A stretch of DNA of 64,000 nt. Source: CAVRUZ01 sp963724495 (GTDB lineage: Bacteria > Actinomycetota > Actinomycetes > Propionibacteriales > DAIQRJ01). The stretch lies in the NCBI GenBank assembly GCA_963724495.1, contig CAVRUZ010000002.1, positions 1 to 64,000 of the forward strand, given 5' to 3'. Positions 1 through 8,587 of the stretch are shown here, piece after piece. The notes under the pieces are model-generated. The model was given only the letters and a program-made list of their open reading frames with translations, searched no databases and was not told the DNA's origin. Position 1 is the first letter of the stretch; each line of letters begins with the position of its first letter. The position numbers were made by a program, and so were the translations under genes.

Positions 1-35
1 TCCCTTAGTCGCGGGTTCGAGTCCCGCCCGCCCCA
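1..35 (+). tRNA. tRNA 3' end (partial, probably tRNA-Met)
   Basis: The window opens inside a tRNA. Visible are the T arm (stem GCGGG/CCCGC around loop TTCGAGT, 11-27), the 3' acceptor strand CCGCCCC (28-34) and the discriminator A35; no CCA is encoded. The anticodon lies outside the window. The degenerate copy at 5555 is preceded by CATAA, as in a CAU anticodon loop, and the variable region fits the usual actinobacterial tRNA-Met, so Met is an inference. Confidence 0.7.
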
Positions 36-41
36 CGACAC
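1..41 (+). repeat. att-like direct repeat, copy 1 (tRNA 3' end)
   Basis: Positions 1-41 match 5555-5595 in the same orientation with mismatches only at 7, 12, 24 and 37. Similarity resumes just downstream (GTAT.ACCTCG....ATGG.TGAC at about 47-69 and 5618-5640). Duplication of a tRNA 3' end from the anticodon loop onward is the usual footprint of tyrosine-recombinase integration. This copy is intact as a tRNA end, so it would be the functional side. Confidence 0.6.
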
Positions 42-72
42 GTCTGTATCACCTCGGCTGATGGTTGACAGC

Positions 73-360
73 TGCTTCGATTGAGTCTCTTCACACGCCT
101 TGGCTCTTCTCATGGCACAGAACCCGTCGCCTCAGCCCCGCTTGTAGGACTTGACCAGCTTTTTTCCCCACCAACACCGGTGGACTCCCGTACCAGAACG
201 AGGGCGGGACCGCCTGGAAAGCAACAAGATTACGGTCAACCGGCTGCACAAGCTGGACACGGCCGAACAGTGCTCCCTATGCCGGATCACGCTAGGTGGA
301 GCGACTAGCCTCATCTCCACAAGACAGGCCGGCGGAGCTCGGACACGGACGGTGTGGTGA
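73..360. other. no supported gene, decayed flank
   Basis: This stretch between the tRNA end and the transposase tail has only short overlapping reading frames without recognisable domains or good ribosome sites. The motif at 47-69 also occurs beside the second tRNA-end copy, just before an IS481-type transposase remnant, so this may be the edge of a lost insertion sequence. Confidence 0.4.
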
Positions 361-699
361 TCATGCCGCGGCGGCGCGGGCGGTGTGAAGGGCGTCGAAG
401 GCGGCGGGGCTGAGGTAGCCGATGGCGGAGTGGCGGCGGACGGGGTTGTAGAAGGCTTCGATCCATTCGAAGATCGCTGAGGCGAGCTGGTCGCGGGTGC
501 TCCAGCGTTGCCGGTCGAGTAGTTCGCGTTGCATGGTTGACCAGAACGACTCCATCATGGTGTTGTCGACCGAGCTGGCGACGCGGCCCATCGAGCCCAG
601 CAGCTCGCAGGTGTCGGGGTCGAAGAGCATCAGAGGGCGCCTTACTAGATTCGCACTGTCCAGTCGGCGGCTGATCTTCGACTCAGGACGGTCGGTCAC
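361..699 (-). pseudogene. IS3-family transposase, C-terminal fragment
   Basis: Residues from about 33 onward, starting at LLGSMGRV (361-603), are the end of the integrase core of an IS3-type transposase: SSVDNTMMESFW, then the QRELLD region and the RRHSAIGYLSP tail. The last catalytic Glu lies in MMESFW. The first 32 residues do not belong to the family, so the element was cut by a junction near 603. The other catalytic residues and the upstream OrfA are absent, so it is inactive. It is part of the left-end island remnant. Confidence 0.85.
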
Positions 700-744
700 T
701 CTGGAGCCGAGGGCGGCCAGCGCACTCAGCCGGCGCCACGCCCC

Positions 745-1397
745 TTACCGGCTCGTCTTTTCGTCAGTGACGGCGGCCGATCGGTCTGGTGTCATCGACA
801 AAGCCAGGGAGCTAAGTAGCAACCACGCCAGGGCGGGAATGGCACCCACGCCTGGGAGCACAACACCGAGCACCGCGAGCACCACCGCGAAGAAGGCCGA
901 GACATAGCCCAGGAGACGTGGCAGGACCCGTCGCGCAGTGCTAGGACACTGATCAGGACTGCCGGGCCCGCCAAACCTGGCATCAGGACAACCGGGAAGT
1001 TCTCGGCGAGCATGCCCAGACTTCGCACTGGAGCGAAGGGGTAGTTCTCGTGCGCTCCATAGGCCGCGATCACCGACGACGCGAAGCCAACGGCAAGCCC
1101 CATGACCGCGAGTCCGCCGATGGCGATCGACGCATCCGCTAGCAGGGGCCGACGAACAACAGCAATCTGGCGCAGGCCCGCGAGGTACACCACCAGCAGC
1201 GCGGTCAGAATGAGGCCGACGCCACCGGCCAGAGCTACCGACAAATACCGATCATCTACGTGTCCAAGATATGCAGTCTTACTCGCCGTCTTGCCCTCCA
1301 AGTCCACCGCGGCGAGGTGCATGATGGGCACAAGGAATGCTGCAGACAACACACCCGCGTACGCCCACCCCCGGCTTCCCCTGATTCCTACCATCAA
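745..1397 (-). pseudogene. multi-pass membrane protein, frameshifted
   Basis: The reading frame from the start at 1397 gives a polytopic membrane protein of no family I can name, with hydrophobic segments around residues 14-30, 53-72, 90-110 and 130-150. Near position 925-935 the frame is lost. The protein clearly continues in another frame (VLPRLLGYVSAFFAVVLAVL and on) to a stop at 745-747, which adds two more hydrophobic stretches and a charged tail. The defect is equivalent to one missing base. It lies next to a second frameshifted membrane gene on the same strand, consistent with decay of an accessory pair. Confidence 0.6.
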
Positions 1398-1476
1398 ACC
1401 TCCCTAAACGAGGTCTTCCCACATTCTGGGCGGGGCAGAATCGGATCGTTCCCCTCGCCTGACAAAGACGGCTGGG

Positions 1477-2120
1477 TCAGGCCGAAGCGGTCGTCGGCTG
1501 CCAAAGCCGATAGCCGGGCCAGGCCAACCCGGCCCCAAGACTTACGCTGCCCAGAACGGCGACCGCCCACACGGCCGGCGAAACGATCAGCGCAACGCCG
1601 GCGCCGAGCAGGTAGGCCGGACCGCCCACGGCAACGAAGATGCCGGCCAAGCGGGGCAGCGTCGCCGTCCGGGTCATGGCGATGCCGAAGACGGCATAGC
1701 CAGCCACGAATCCGATTACGGCCAGCCCGTTAAGGCCCACAACGGGCGGGTACAGGCCGATGGAATTAATTACCGCCGGCGACTCCTTGGCCAGCACCGG
1801 AGCGAGGAACCCGAAATTCCCCGACACGGCGATCAGATACGTGCCGAAGAACGCCCCCAAGAAGCCTGCCAATCCCAGCCGTCCCATCCCGCCACGCTGA
1901 GCCACATAGAGACCAGGGAGCCCCAGCAGGACCAGCAACGAGGACAGCGTGTAGAGCACGTGCGCGGCGACCAGCCGGACCTCGCTCGCAATGATCGTGG
2001 AGGCCGTCTCGCGGCTCGGGTGGAGCGGGTCGCCACGGCCAGCAACACGCCTCCGGCCACAAGGGCCAGCCCGCTCCATCTGAGCAGACGAGCCGATTCG
2101 AGCGCCTCTTCTGCCATCAC
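1477..2120 (-). pseudogene. multi-pass membrane protein, frameshifted
   Basis: The N-terminus (MAEEALESARLLRW, then a first membrane helix) lies in the frame starting at 2120. The rest (HPSRETASTIIASEVRLVAA and five further hydrophobic segments) lies in the frame ending at 1477. The switch falls near 2035-2045 and looks like one missing base. Read together the protein has about 210 residues and six membrane helices. No enzymatic motif is visible. It precedes the other broken membrane gene on the same strand, and the two may have been co-transcribed. Confidence 0.6.
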
Positions 2121-2820
2121 CGCGCCTTCCGAGGGCTAGCCAAACCCTCAGTTTGGCACTCTAGTACTCCAGTGCATCCCCAGCCTCAGATCAAGGTCCT
2201 GTCATTCGCCCACCGACGCGGCGAGCCTGTCTGGCAGGGCTGAGCCCACCAAGTGCGACCGGCAACAGGGAAACACAGCACGTCGTCCACCCTGGGAGAG
2301 CAGGAACGGCGGCGTCACCAGTCGCAGTCCCTCACAGGTGCGACCTGCGTTCCGAACCGCACCTGCTGGATCCGCCTCTAATGGATCAACGGAGGCTTCG
2401 CCGCGACGGAACGATGGCCGGGCACCCCGGGGTCCTCAGCTCGCTCCGCTCACACCCCAGGACCCCGCCCGGCCCGCGTTCGGTTCCTGGGCCTAGATCG
2501 GACTCGTCCGGCAAGGCGTCGTGGGCTGGGTGATGCCGATGCTGGAAGCTTCGGTCCACATGCCGGCGAAACAGGGGCCCGGGGCGGCACCGCAATCAGG
2601 TTGCCGATCGGAGCAGGGACGTCTGCGCGGTGGGGCTCTCGTGGATCATCTATGTCTTGATGACGCGCCTGATGTCGAACTTGTCGTGGATCCGTCCGGA
2701 ACATGCGCGAGCAGAACCCGTCACCTGGCCGCGGGCGCGGGTCGTAGGACATTGAGAAGCGGCGAGGACACATAGGGGGTGGTGTGGTGTAGCGGCAGGG
2801 CTGTTTCGCGGGCGGCGAGG
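2121..2820. other. 700-base region without a supported gene
   Basis: Only short overlapping frames with no domain similarity occur here. One 9-bp perfect inverted repeat (CGGGGTCCT at 2428-2436, AGGACCCCG at 2459-2467) with a 22-base loop is present, without a T run and 350 bases beyond the end of the GMC gene, so I do not call it a terminator. Confidence 0.5.
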
Positions 2821-4437
2821 TCAGGCGGGGCTTGCTGGGCCTGGTTCGGGCCCATGGTTGGTCGCTCGGATGAGGTCTGCGGCGCGTTCGGCGATCATCA
2901 CGGTGGGGGCGTGGGTGTGACCGCGGGTGATCCGCGGCATTATCGAGGCGTCTACGACCCGTAGCCCATCTAGGCCGCGGACTCGCAGCTCGCAGTCGAC
3001 CACCGCGGCATCGTCGCTGCCCATGCGGCAGGTACCGACGGGGTGGAACGCCGTCGCGGCGTTCTCCCGGATGAGCGTCACCAGCTTCGCATCATCAACC
3101 GTTCCCGGCCAGGGTGCCATGGGCGCGCCAACGTAGGGGCGCAGCGCGGCGGTATCGCACACCCGCTCAGCGATGCGCATGCCCGAAACAAGACCGCGCA
3201 GGTCGGACTCGGCGGTGAGGTAGCGAGGGTCGATGACCGGCGGCTCCGCCGGGTCGGCGCTGGCAAGACGGATGTCACCGTGGCTGTCTGGTTGCAGCAG
3301 CTCCACCCCCAACGTCACACCGTGGGCCGGTGGGGGGGTCAGACCCTCGCCCAGCAGCGGTACAGGAAGCCAGACCAGCTCGAGATCGGGAGCGGCCAGA
3401 GCTGGGTCGCTGCGAACAAAGGCGACCGCCTCGTTGATGCTGGAGGTGAGCATGCCGCGACGCCCGAGCAGGAACCTGGCCAGCTGGGCCGGGGAGTCGG
3501 CGGCGAAGAGGGTGACCGGCTTCGGGCAGTGCACGACGACGCCGCAGGCCAAGTGGTCCTGCAGGTTGGCACCCACGCCCACCAGTGCATGGCGCGGCTC
3601 CACCCCGACGCCGCGCAGCTGCTCGGGATCGCCGATACCAGACAGCATCAGCAGCTGCGGTGAGTTGACGGCGCCGCCGCTGAGGATCACCTCACCGGAG
3701 ACGGTCACTCGCTGGGTCGCCCCGGCGGCATCTCGGTACTCGACGCCGGTGGCACGGGTCCCGTCGAAAAGAATCCGCTGGACATGCGCCCCGGTGACGA
3801 CGGTCAAGTTGGGTCGCCGCCTGACAGGGCGCAGGTATGCGTCCGCGGCGCTGTGCCGCAACCCGCGGCGTTGGGTGACCGGAGTCGGGGAGAACCCGGT
3901 GTTATCCGGCTCGTTCAGCTCCCCCAGACGGCGCATCCCCAGCTCGGCGCAGGCGGCCAGGAACGCCACGGTGGTCGGGTTCGGGTCGCGCAGCTCGGAG
4001 ATGAACTGCGGGCCCGACGTGCCGTACACGCCGCCGGCGTTGCTGCCCACCCGGTGCTCGGCCCGCCGGAAGTACGGCAGCACCTCCTCATAGGACCAGC
4101 CCGGACAGTCCTCCGCCCAGCCGTCGTAGTCGACGCGATGCCCGCGTGTCCACGCTTGCCCGTTGATCGATGACGAACCGCCAAGGGTCTTGCCCCGCGG
4201 CCAGTACAGCTCCCGCCCCGACAGCTGCGGCTGCCTGGTCGTGCGGTAGTTCCAGTCGTAGGCGGTCTGGAGCAGCTTGGTGAACGCCACCGGGATGCGG
4301 ATCTCCCGCGCCCGGTCCGGCCCACCCGCCTCCAACAGGGCAACCCGGCACGCCGGATCAGCCGACAGCCGATTGGCCAGCACACAACCCGCCGACCCGG
4401 CGCCCACTATGACGTAGCCAAAGCCTCCGGCAGCCAT
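2821..4437 (-). CDS. GMC-family FAD oxidoreductase (choline dehydrogenase-like)
   Basis: A 538-residue flavoenzyme of the glucose-methanol-choline family, which oxidises an alcohol with FAD as cofactor; the substrate cannot be told. Visible are the Rossmann motif VGAGSAG (11-17), GMC signature 1 (RGKTLGGSSSING, 81-93), signature 2 (GGAVNSPQLLMLSGIG, about residue 255) and the C-terminal catalytic block FHPVGTCRMG. The second catalytic position is His in HTHAPT, where many relatives have Asn; His is also known there in glucose oxidase. The start is supported by AAGGAG six bases upstream. Unlike its neighbours the gene is intact, so it may be under selection or be a later arrival. It stands alone on its strand. 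Confidence 0.92.
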   Translation of the reverse strand: MAAGGFGYVIVGAGSAGCVLANRLSADPACRVALLEAGGPDRAREIRIPVAFTKLLQTAYDWNYRTTRQPQLSGRELYWPRGKTLGGSSSINGQAWTRGHRVDYDGWAEDCPGWSYEEVLPYFRRAEHRVGSNAGGVYGTSGPQFISELRDPNPTTVAFLAACAELGMRRLGELNEPDNTGFSPTPVTQRRGLRHSAADAYLRPVRRRPNLTVVTGAHVQRILFDGTRATGVEYRDAAGATQRVTVSGEVILSGGAVNSPQLLMLSGIGDPEQLRGVGVEPRHALVGVGANLQDHLACGVVVHCPKPVTLFAADSPAQLARFLLGRRGMLTSSINEAVAFVRSDPALAAPDLELVWLPVPLLGEGLTPPPAHGVTLGVELLQPDSHGDIRLASADPAEPPVIDPRYLTAESDLRGLVSGMRIAERVCDTAALRPYVGAPMAPWPGTVDDAKLVTLIRENAATAFHPVGTCRMGSDDAAVVDCELRVRGLDGLRVVDASIMPRITRGHTHAPTVMIAERAADLIRATNHGPEPGPASPA

Positions 4438-4845
4438 CCCATCTCCTTACCTCGGCACCAAGCAGGAAGCAGACCGAGGCGGCGAGTGGCCACGCCGGTA
4501 CGGTCAACCCCACGCCACTTACCTGGCTCCTCTCGTCGCAGCCCTTTGAGTCATCTTCTCTCCTTGCAAAAGACAGAGTCCGGTTGTGGCGGTTGGCTTC
4601 GAGAGAGTCCTCAATCCTCCAGTCGTCGGAGCGGCGAGCGCCTCCATGAGCACTCGCTGCCATCGCCGAGGCCTGTCCGATGGGCGCGATTCGGGACGAA
4701 GTGTCGAAGTTCGACGACATGCCGCCTTGGGTGGGTTACCGCCGAGCTCATCGCGGGCTCCGGGTCGCCTCTACGTAGACCTTCAGTGCTTCGCGGAATG
4801 GTGCACGTTCGTCAGATTATGCTCGCTTACCGGATGACCACTCGA
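4438..4845. other. 400-base region without a supported gene
   Basis: This is the region upstream of the GMC gene and downstream of the SnoaL-like gene. I see no domain-bearing frame, hairpin or repeat in it. It must contain the GMC promoter, but no clear -10/-35 pair stands out. Confidence 0.45.
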
Positions 4846-5286
4846 TCAGTTGCGGTCGGCCGCCACTTGACCGGCGGTTCGGTCAGGCGGCCTGCGGTCG
4901 GCGTGGCGATGCACCGCGCGCCAATATCCGTGCTCGCGGCGATACACGTGAGTTGCGCGTAGCTCTGTCTCAAGAGGAGGGCCGCCGTCGACCGAAGCGG
5001 TATATCGCTCGATGGCGACCGTATAGGCGAAGTTCCCGTCCACTCCGGACGCCAGCGGTTCCCACTCGAAGCTGCGCACGTCGGAGAAGGTCGCGGCGAC
5101 GAACCGGAACGTTGTCGTCACGCGCTCGGTCCCTGCGTCGACTAGCCCGCGGGCGGCGAACAACGTCACTGGATCTGCGGTGGACCACAAGGCTAGGTTT
5201 GGTGCTACGTCACCATCGTGAAATGCGCGTTGCGCCTCGATGAACTCGGGCAGGAAGTCACGATGGAAATCTTGGAGCTCATCCAT
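4846..5286 (-). CDS. SnoaL-like (NTF2-fold) protein
   Basis: A 146-residue protein of the SnoaL/DUF4440 NTF2-like fold. It has an N-terminal helix (MDELQDFHRDFLPEF), the region DGDVAPNLALWS, the motif LFAARGLVDAG, and the typical end ATHVYRREHGYWRAVHRHAD. Such proteins include small cyclases, isomerases and proteins of unknown function; nothing here identifies a substrate. I chose the Met at 5286 because GGAG lies about eight bases upstream and the 82 codons before it look non-coding. A paralogue of the same fold lies at 14780-15244. Confidence 0.8.
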   Translation of the reverse strand: MDELQDFHRDFLPEFIEAQRAFHDGDVAPNLALWSTADPVTLFAARGLVDAGTERVTTTFRFVAATFSDVRSFEWEPLASGVDGNFAYTVAIERYTASVDGGPPLETELRATHVYRREHGYWRAVHRHADRRPPDRTAGQVAADRN

Positions 5287-5554
5287 TCCTCGACTCTCCG
5301 CCTCCGCTGATCGAGCGTCAACCTGACACAGTTGTTGCCCCAACACCCGACTAGGCACACACCCGGCACCACTGGCTACCCCTTGACGGACCGTCCGAGT
5401 CTGAGTGTTCGAGAGCCGCATCGGCAGGGCGCAGTCCTTCTCATTGTCCGCAACGAGCAGCGAGTGAGCCCGGATTTGGCTGTGAAGCAGAGAGACGTTG
5501 CGGCTCGTAACCGGCATCTCGGTCATCAACACGCGAGCTCAAATCGCCCCATAA

Positions 5555-5595
5555 TCCCTTCGTCGGGGGTTCGAGTCGCGCCCGCCCCACCACAC
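5555..5595 (+). repeat. att-like direct repeat, copy 2 (degenerate tRNA 3' end)
   Basis: Copy of positions 1-41 with four mismatches. It is preceded by CATAA, so the shared block starts at the anticodon loop of the presumed tRNA-Met. No D arm or 5' acceptor strand precedes it, and the T stem carries a mismatch, so it is not a working tRNA. It is best read as the other attachment site of a 5.5-kb integrated segment, now eroded. Confidence 0.6.
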
Positions 5596-5725
5596 CGCCC
5601 GCCCCACCACCTGCGTGTATGACCTCGAGTCATGGCTGACGCTCGGTTCCGGTAGCGGCTTTACAGGTTGCCGGTTGATGGACGACGGCGTGTTCGGTTG
5701 ATTTGACACTCCCTCGATGGGGGAG

Positions 5726-5970
5726 ATGACTTGGCTGAGCAGCGGTATCAGGCTGTGTTGCAGTGAAGAGCGATGGACTGACGGGACCAGTTGCGGACGC
5801 TCGCTCGCGCGGCGCTTTCGTCTCGTCCCAATCAGTGCGCGAACCGGTGCCCGTGCGGTGTCGACGGTCGTCTCCACCCAGGACGGGCCACACGGCATCG
5901 CATCGCCACAAGGCCGCGGAAGGCCTTGAGGGTGCCTCAGCTCGTGCAGCCCGTCCCGCCAGCCATGGTT
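5726..5970 (+). pseudogene. IS481-type transposase N-terminal remnant
   Basis: In three shifting frames one can read the start of an IS481-family transposase: LAEQRYQAVL from about 5731, then AVKSDGLT, SVREPV, and near the end EGLEGASARAARPASH. This matches the usual order of LAEQRY, the helix-turn-helix and the GLEGL.DRS.RP linker. Several indels have destroyed it and the catalytic domain is missing. The sequence at 5618-5640 that precedes it also occurs at 47-69. Confidence 0.55.
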
Positions 5971-6361
5971 ACGCGAGGGCCTTGGCCTTCATCTGGTCGA
6001 ACTCCTGCTGAGTGATCGTCCCGGCGTCGAGTAGTGCCTTGGCCGATGCGATCTGATCGGCGGGGCTGGAACCCGCGGAGTTCCCGGCGACTGTCTTGAT
6101 GTACTCGGCTTGCCGGCGTTGCAGCTCCTCCTGGGACTCGATGGTGCGCTCGGTCATCCCGCGACCCCGCGCGATCAGGTAGATGAGGATGCCCAGGAAT
6201 GGAAGGAAGATGATGAACAGCGCCCAGATCGTCTTGGCGACGCCACCCAGGTCACGGCTGCGGAACAGGTCGCCGAAGATCCACCAGAGGCACATGAACC
6301 AGGCGAAGAAGATGAAGAACTCAAATAGCGCGAGCAGAAACGACCCATTGTCGTTGAACAT
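5969..6361 (-). CDS. PLDc_N / SHOCT domain membrane protein
   Basis: A 130-residue small membrane protein. Residues 1-70 form two membrane helices of the PLDc_N type (FEFFIFFAWFMCLWWIF, then IWALFIIFLPFLGILIYLIA followed by RGRGM). Residues about 95-130 form a SHOCT domain (ASAKALLDAGTITQQEFDQM). Such proteins are common in actinobacteria and have no established function. GGAG eight bases upstream supports the start. Confidence 0.88.
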   Translation of the reverse strand: MFNDNGSFLLALFEFFIFFAWFMCLWWIFGDLFRSRDLGGVAKTIWALFIIFLPFLGILIYLIARGRGMTERTIESQEELQRRQAEYIKTVAGNSAGSSPADQIASAKALLDAGTITQQEFDQMKAKALA

Positions 6362-6578
6362 TGACTGTCTCCAGAGTGGCGTGGTGCTTGACCGGGCGGT
6401 CCAGGTCGGACGGCCCGAGCGTAGTGTGGGAACCCGCAGCGCAGCGTTCTACCACGCCGATCGTGTGTCAATGGATTCCGTCTCGTCCGGACCGATGACC
6501 AACGCGGGGGACGGCTGCGACCGTGGCAAGCAAGACCCGATGTGTGGGTCCTACACCCCGGTCGAAGGGGATGAGTGG

Positions 6579-6671
6579 ATGACTGACGCCACCATCATCA
6601 TTCTGACCCTGCTGGCGTTCTTCAACTTTCTTGTCTTGCTCATCGCTTGGTCGTTGATGAACCGCAAGTGA
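6579..6671 (+). CDS. 30-residue single-helix membrane micropeptide
   Basis: This short frame encodes 30 residues: MTDAT, then an uninterrupted hydrophobic stretch (IIILTLLAFFNFLVLLIAW), then SLMNRK. It has a good purine-rich site upstream (GAAGGGG with the start ATG eight bases later). The charge pattern predicts an outside N-terminus and a cytoplasmic NRK tail. The long frame it sits in starts much earlier in non-coding-looking sequence. No neighbour suggests a partner; the diverging gene at 5969-6361 also encodes a small membrane protein. Confidence 0.45.
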   Translation: MTDATIIILTLLAFFNFLVLLIAWSLMNRK

Positions 6672-6712
6672 TCGCAGGAGCACCTCGTTTCCAGAGTGCA
6701 GCTATGCCCGTG

Positions 6713-6997
6713 TCACAGTGCCCAATCGGGGTTGTAGTCGGGGTGGTTGGCATAGACGGCGGCCAGGCACCGAACGACTTCGTCTCCGCTCTCGTCCTGC
6801 CCATGGTCGCGAAGTCGGCCGAGGATGAGTGCTCGACGTGCCTCGCACTCTGCGAGCAGCTGAGCTGGGTCGCGCACGTCGGACAGGTCGCTGGTGGTCT
6901 TCGGCGGTGTCCTCTGCAAGGGCAGTTGCATCCACGTCCGAGCGGCAGCCTCTTCCTCACCGACTCGATCGAGCACGAACTCGGTAATAGTCGGCAC
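6713..6997 (-). CDS. DUF6221 family protein
   Basis: A 94-residue protein of the actinobacterial DUF6221 family. It has the start MPTITEFVLDRVGEEEAAAR, the middle motif DPAQLLAECEARRALI, and the diagnostic end LAAVYANHPDYNPDW. The start is a GTG preceded by GGAGG at eight bases. The function is unknown; the family is often found in accessory regions of actinomycete chromosomes, which fits the island remnant here. Confidence 0.85.
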   Translation of the reverse strand: MPTITEFVLDRVGEEEAAARTWMQLPLQRTPPKTTSDLSDVRDPAQLLAECEARRALILGRLRDHGQDESGDEVVRCLAAVYANHPDYNPDWAL

Positions 6998-7089
6998 GAC
7001 TGGTTCCTCCGCCGCTTGGGCATGGGTGGCTGCTCGGAAGCTACACGGCCGCAGGCCGTGCCGAGGGCAAAGGGACCCAAACCCACCTG

Positions 7090-7350
7090 ATGCGGTGACG
7101 GGACGCGGACTGCCGTTGCTGTGAGGCGTCCGCCAGGAGCTGCTGTCTAGGGTGTCGACGTGGGCATGGCGAACGACCTCATGCGCCTCGCGGGTTGAGC
7201 GGTCGAGGGAGATGGCCGGGCCGTACGCCTGGGCGTAGCCCTGCGTGGTCTTCAGTGAGGAGTGCCGGGGAGCTCCTGCACGACGCCGGCGTTGCTGGTG
7301 GCGCTGAACAATCGCGTGATGAACGCGTGCCGAAGACGGTGCGCCGGCTA
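7090..7350 (-). pseudogene. tyrosine recombinase (integrase) C-terminal fragment
   Basis: Reading the minus strand from 7350 gives HRLRHAFITRLFSATSN, then AGVVQEL. After the equivalent of one missing base it continues with HSSLKTTQGYA and a 40-residue tail. These are the catalytic box-II residues of phage-type integrases: H-x-x-R, the LGH(S/T) histidine block and the nucleophile Tyr in GYA. The N-terminal three quarters are absent. It supports the reading of the left end as a degraded integrative element. Confidence 0.65.
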
Positions 7351-7735
7351 GCTACTGCTTCGTGCCGCCCGTGCTAGGAGGGCAGGAACGGATGCGCGGC
7401 CCTGGAGCTAGCCAGCGGTGTGGTTCCCACGGGCATCGACTGACTTGATGACGGCGAGCAGGATTGATGGCTAGTTTGTGCCATTCGCCCGTTTCTCCGG
7501 CGTAGCGTCGCAAGCATGGCCCGCCTTGGTGGTCGTCCGCGTCTGGCTGGCTGCCGCGCTCGTCGCCGCCCTTGCCCTCGTTACAGCCCCGCTGTTGGCG
7601 GTGCGCCGGTGCGCAGGCCGAGGTCGGCTGCACCAACAGCGTAAGTCTGGACATCTGAGCGTTACGCCCACATAACCCCAGCCCGACCTGATCGTCACTG
7701 AGCCAAGTCTCCTTGACCCTGGCCAGGGCAGGACG

Positions 7736-8203
7736 GTGGGGTTCTCCGGCGAGCTGGCCGATGGCAGTGCTGATGCGCACCTGGAGTTCTACCGCCCTGT
7801 AGGGGAGGCCAGGGATTTCGAGGGCCAGATGTATCTCGACGCGGATCGGTATACGGACTCTCTATCGTCGGTCGTGCTGTCTTCACCATGTGGGTATCGG
7901 ACGCCAACAACCACTGGATCCCGGCCACCACGACCTTTTAGGTCCGCCGCGCCATACGGATTCCGGTGTTCAACGCCAGCCCCGAACCGGTGCGGAAGGG
8001 GTGCCCGGTCAAGGTGTCCGGTTATCTGACCCGGCTGGCGTCAGTTCCACTACCGAGCCTCGACCACCACCACGTCCACTGGCTACTTCACCAAGAGCAT
8101 CTTCGCCACGGTCGACGGCTGCTGGAACGTCCGCACCGCTGATACGGACTATTACGCCGGCAGATTCGCCCGGGTAAACGGAGACTGCGTCGACGTCCGA
8201 TAA
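7736..8203 (+). pseudogene. secreted Ig-like repeat protein, decayed
   Basis: The piece ending at 8203 reads FHYRASTTTTSTGYFTKSI, then ATVDGCWNVRTADT and a final CVDVR. This is the typical last repeat of actinobacterial secreted proteins with bacterial Ig-like domains (S-x-T-S-S-x-G-x-F-x-x-x...DGCW). Upstream, fragments (VSDANNHWIPATTTF; RIPVFNASPEPVRKGCPVKV; GYLTRL) can be joined only across an in-frame TAG near 7941 and at least two frame changes. The signal peptide end is lost. It is a multiply broken gene of the island region. Confidence 0.5.
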
Positions 8204-8291
8204 TGATCCGCTGGGCCAGACCATCACGCCCGGCCAAGCCTCGGGGACCCAGGAGTGAGGTGCCTCCACCCCGGCAACTGGTGACGGTGCT

Positions 8292-8486
8292 CTAGTCGGG
8301 CTTGTCACTCAGGGACAGCTTGTCGTCCTCGACCATGTGCATGCCGCCGCATGCAGCACAGTCGAACCGCTGCTTGGGGGTGAAGTGCCGCGTCTTGAAG
8401 TTCTGCCGGGTCGCGGAGACGCCGATCGGGACAGGCCGGTTCCTCGCGGGGCAGGGCATGAGGATGGGATATGTGGTCTCGTCCAT
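8292..8486 (-). CDS. small hypothetical protein with Cys pair
   Basis: A 64-residue protein reading MDETTYPILMPCPARNRPVP and so on, with a Cys-x-x-Cys knuckle in FDCAACGGMH. The layout (short strand, VPIGV, a Cys knuckle and a polar end) resembles a widespread family of small zinc-ribbon-like proteins of unknown role. The upstream ribosome site is weak. Confidence 0.55.
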   Translation of the reverse strand: MDETTYPILMPCPARNRPVPIGVSATRQNFKTRHFTPKQRFDCAACGGMHMVEDDKLSLSDKPD

Positions 8487-8587
8487 GCCCTGGGAACCTA
8501 GACCCGCGCCGACCGCGGAGGAAGCCCTGTGAGCGGATGGCTTGCCAGACTCTCCGTCCTAGACCGCGGCTCTGGGGTGCAGATTCC

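Noticed and set aside
2428..2467. Terminator for the GMC gene
   Set aside because: A 9-bp stem with a 22-base loop, no T run, and more than 350 bases beyond the gene end.
5555..5595. A second functional tRNA
   Set aside because: Only the 3' part is present, the T stem is mismatched and no D arm or 5' acceptor strand precedes it.
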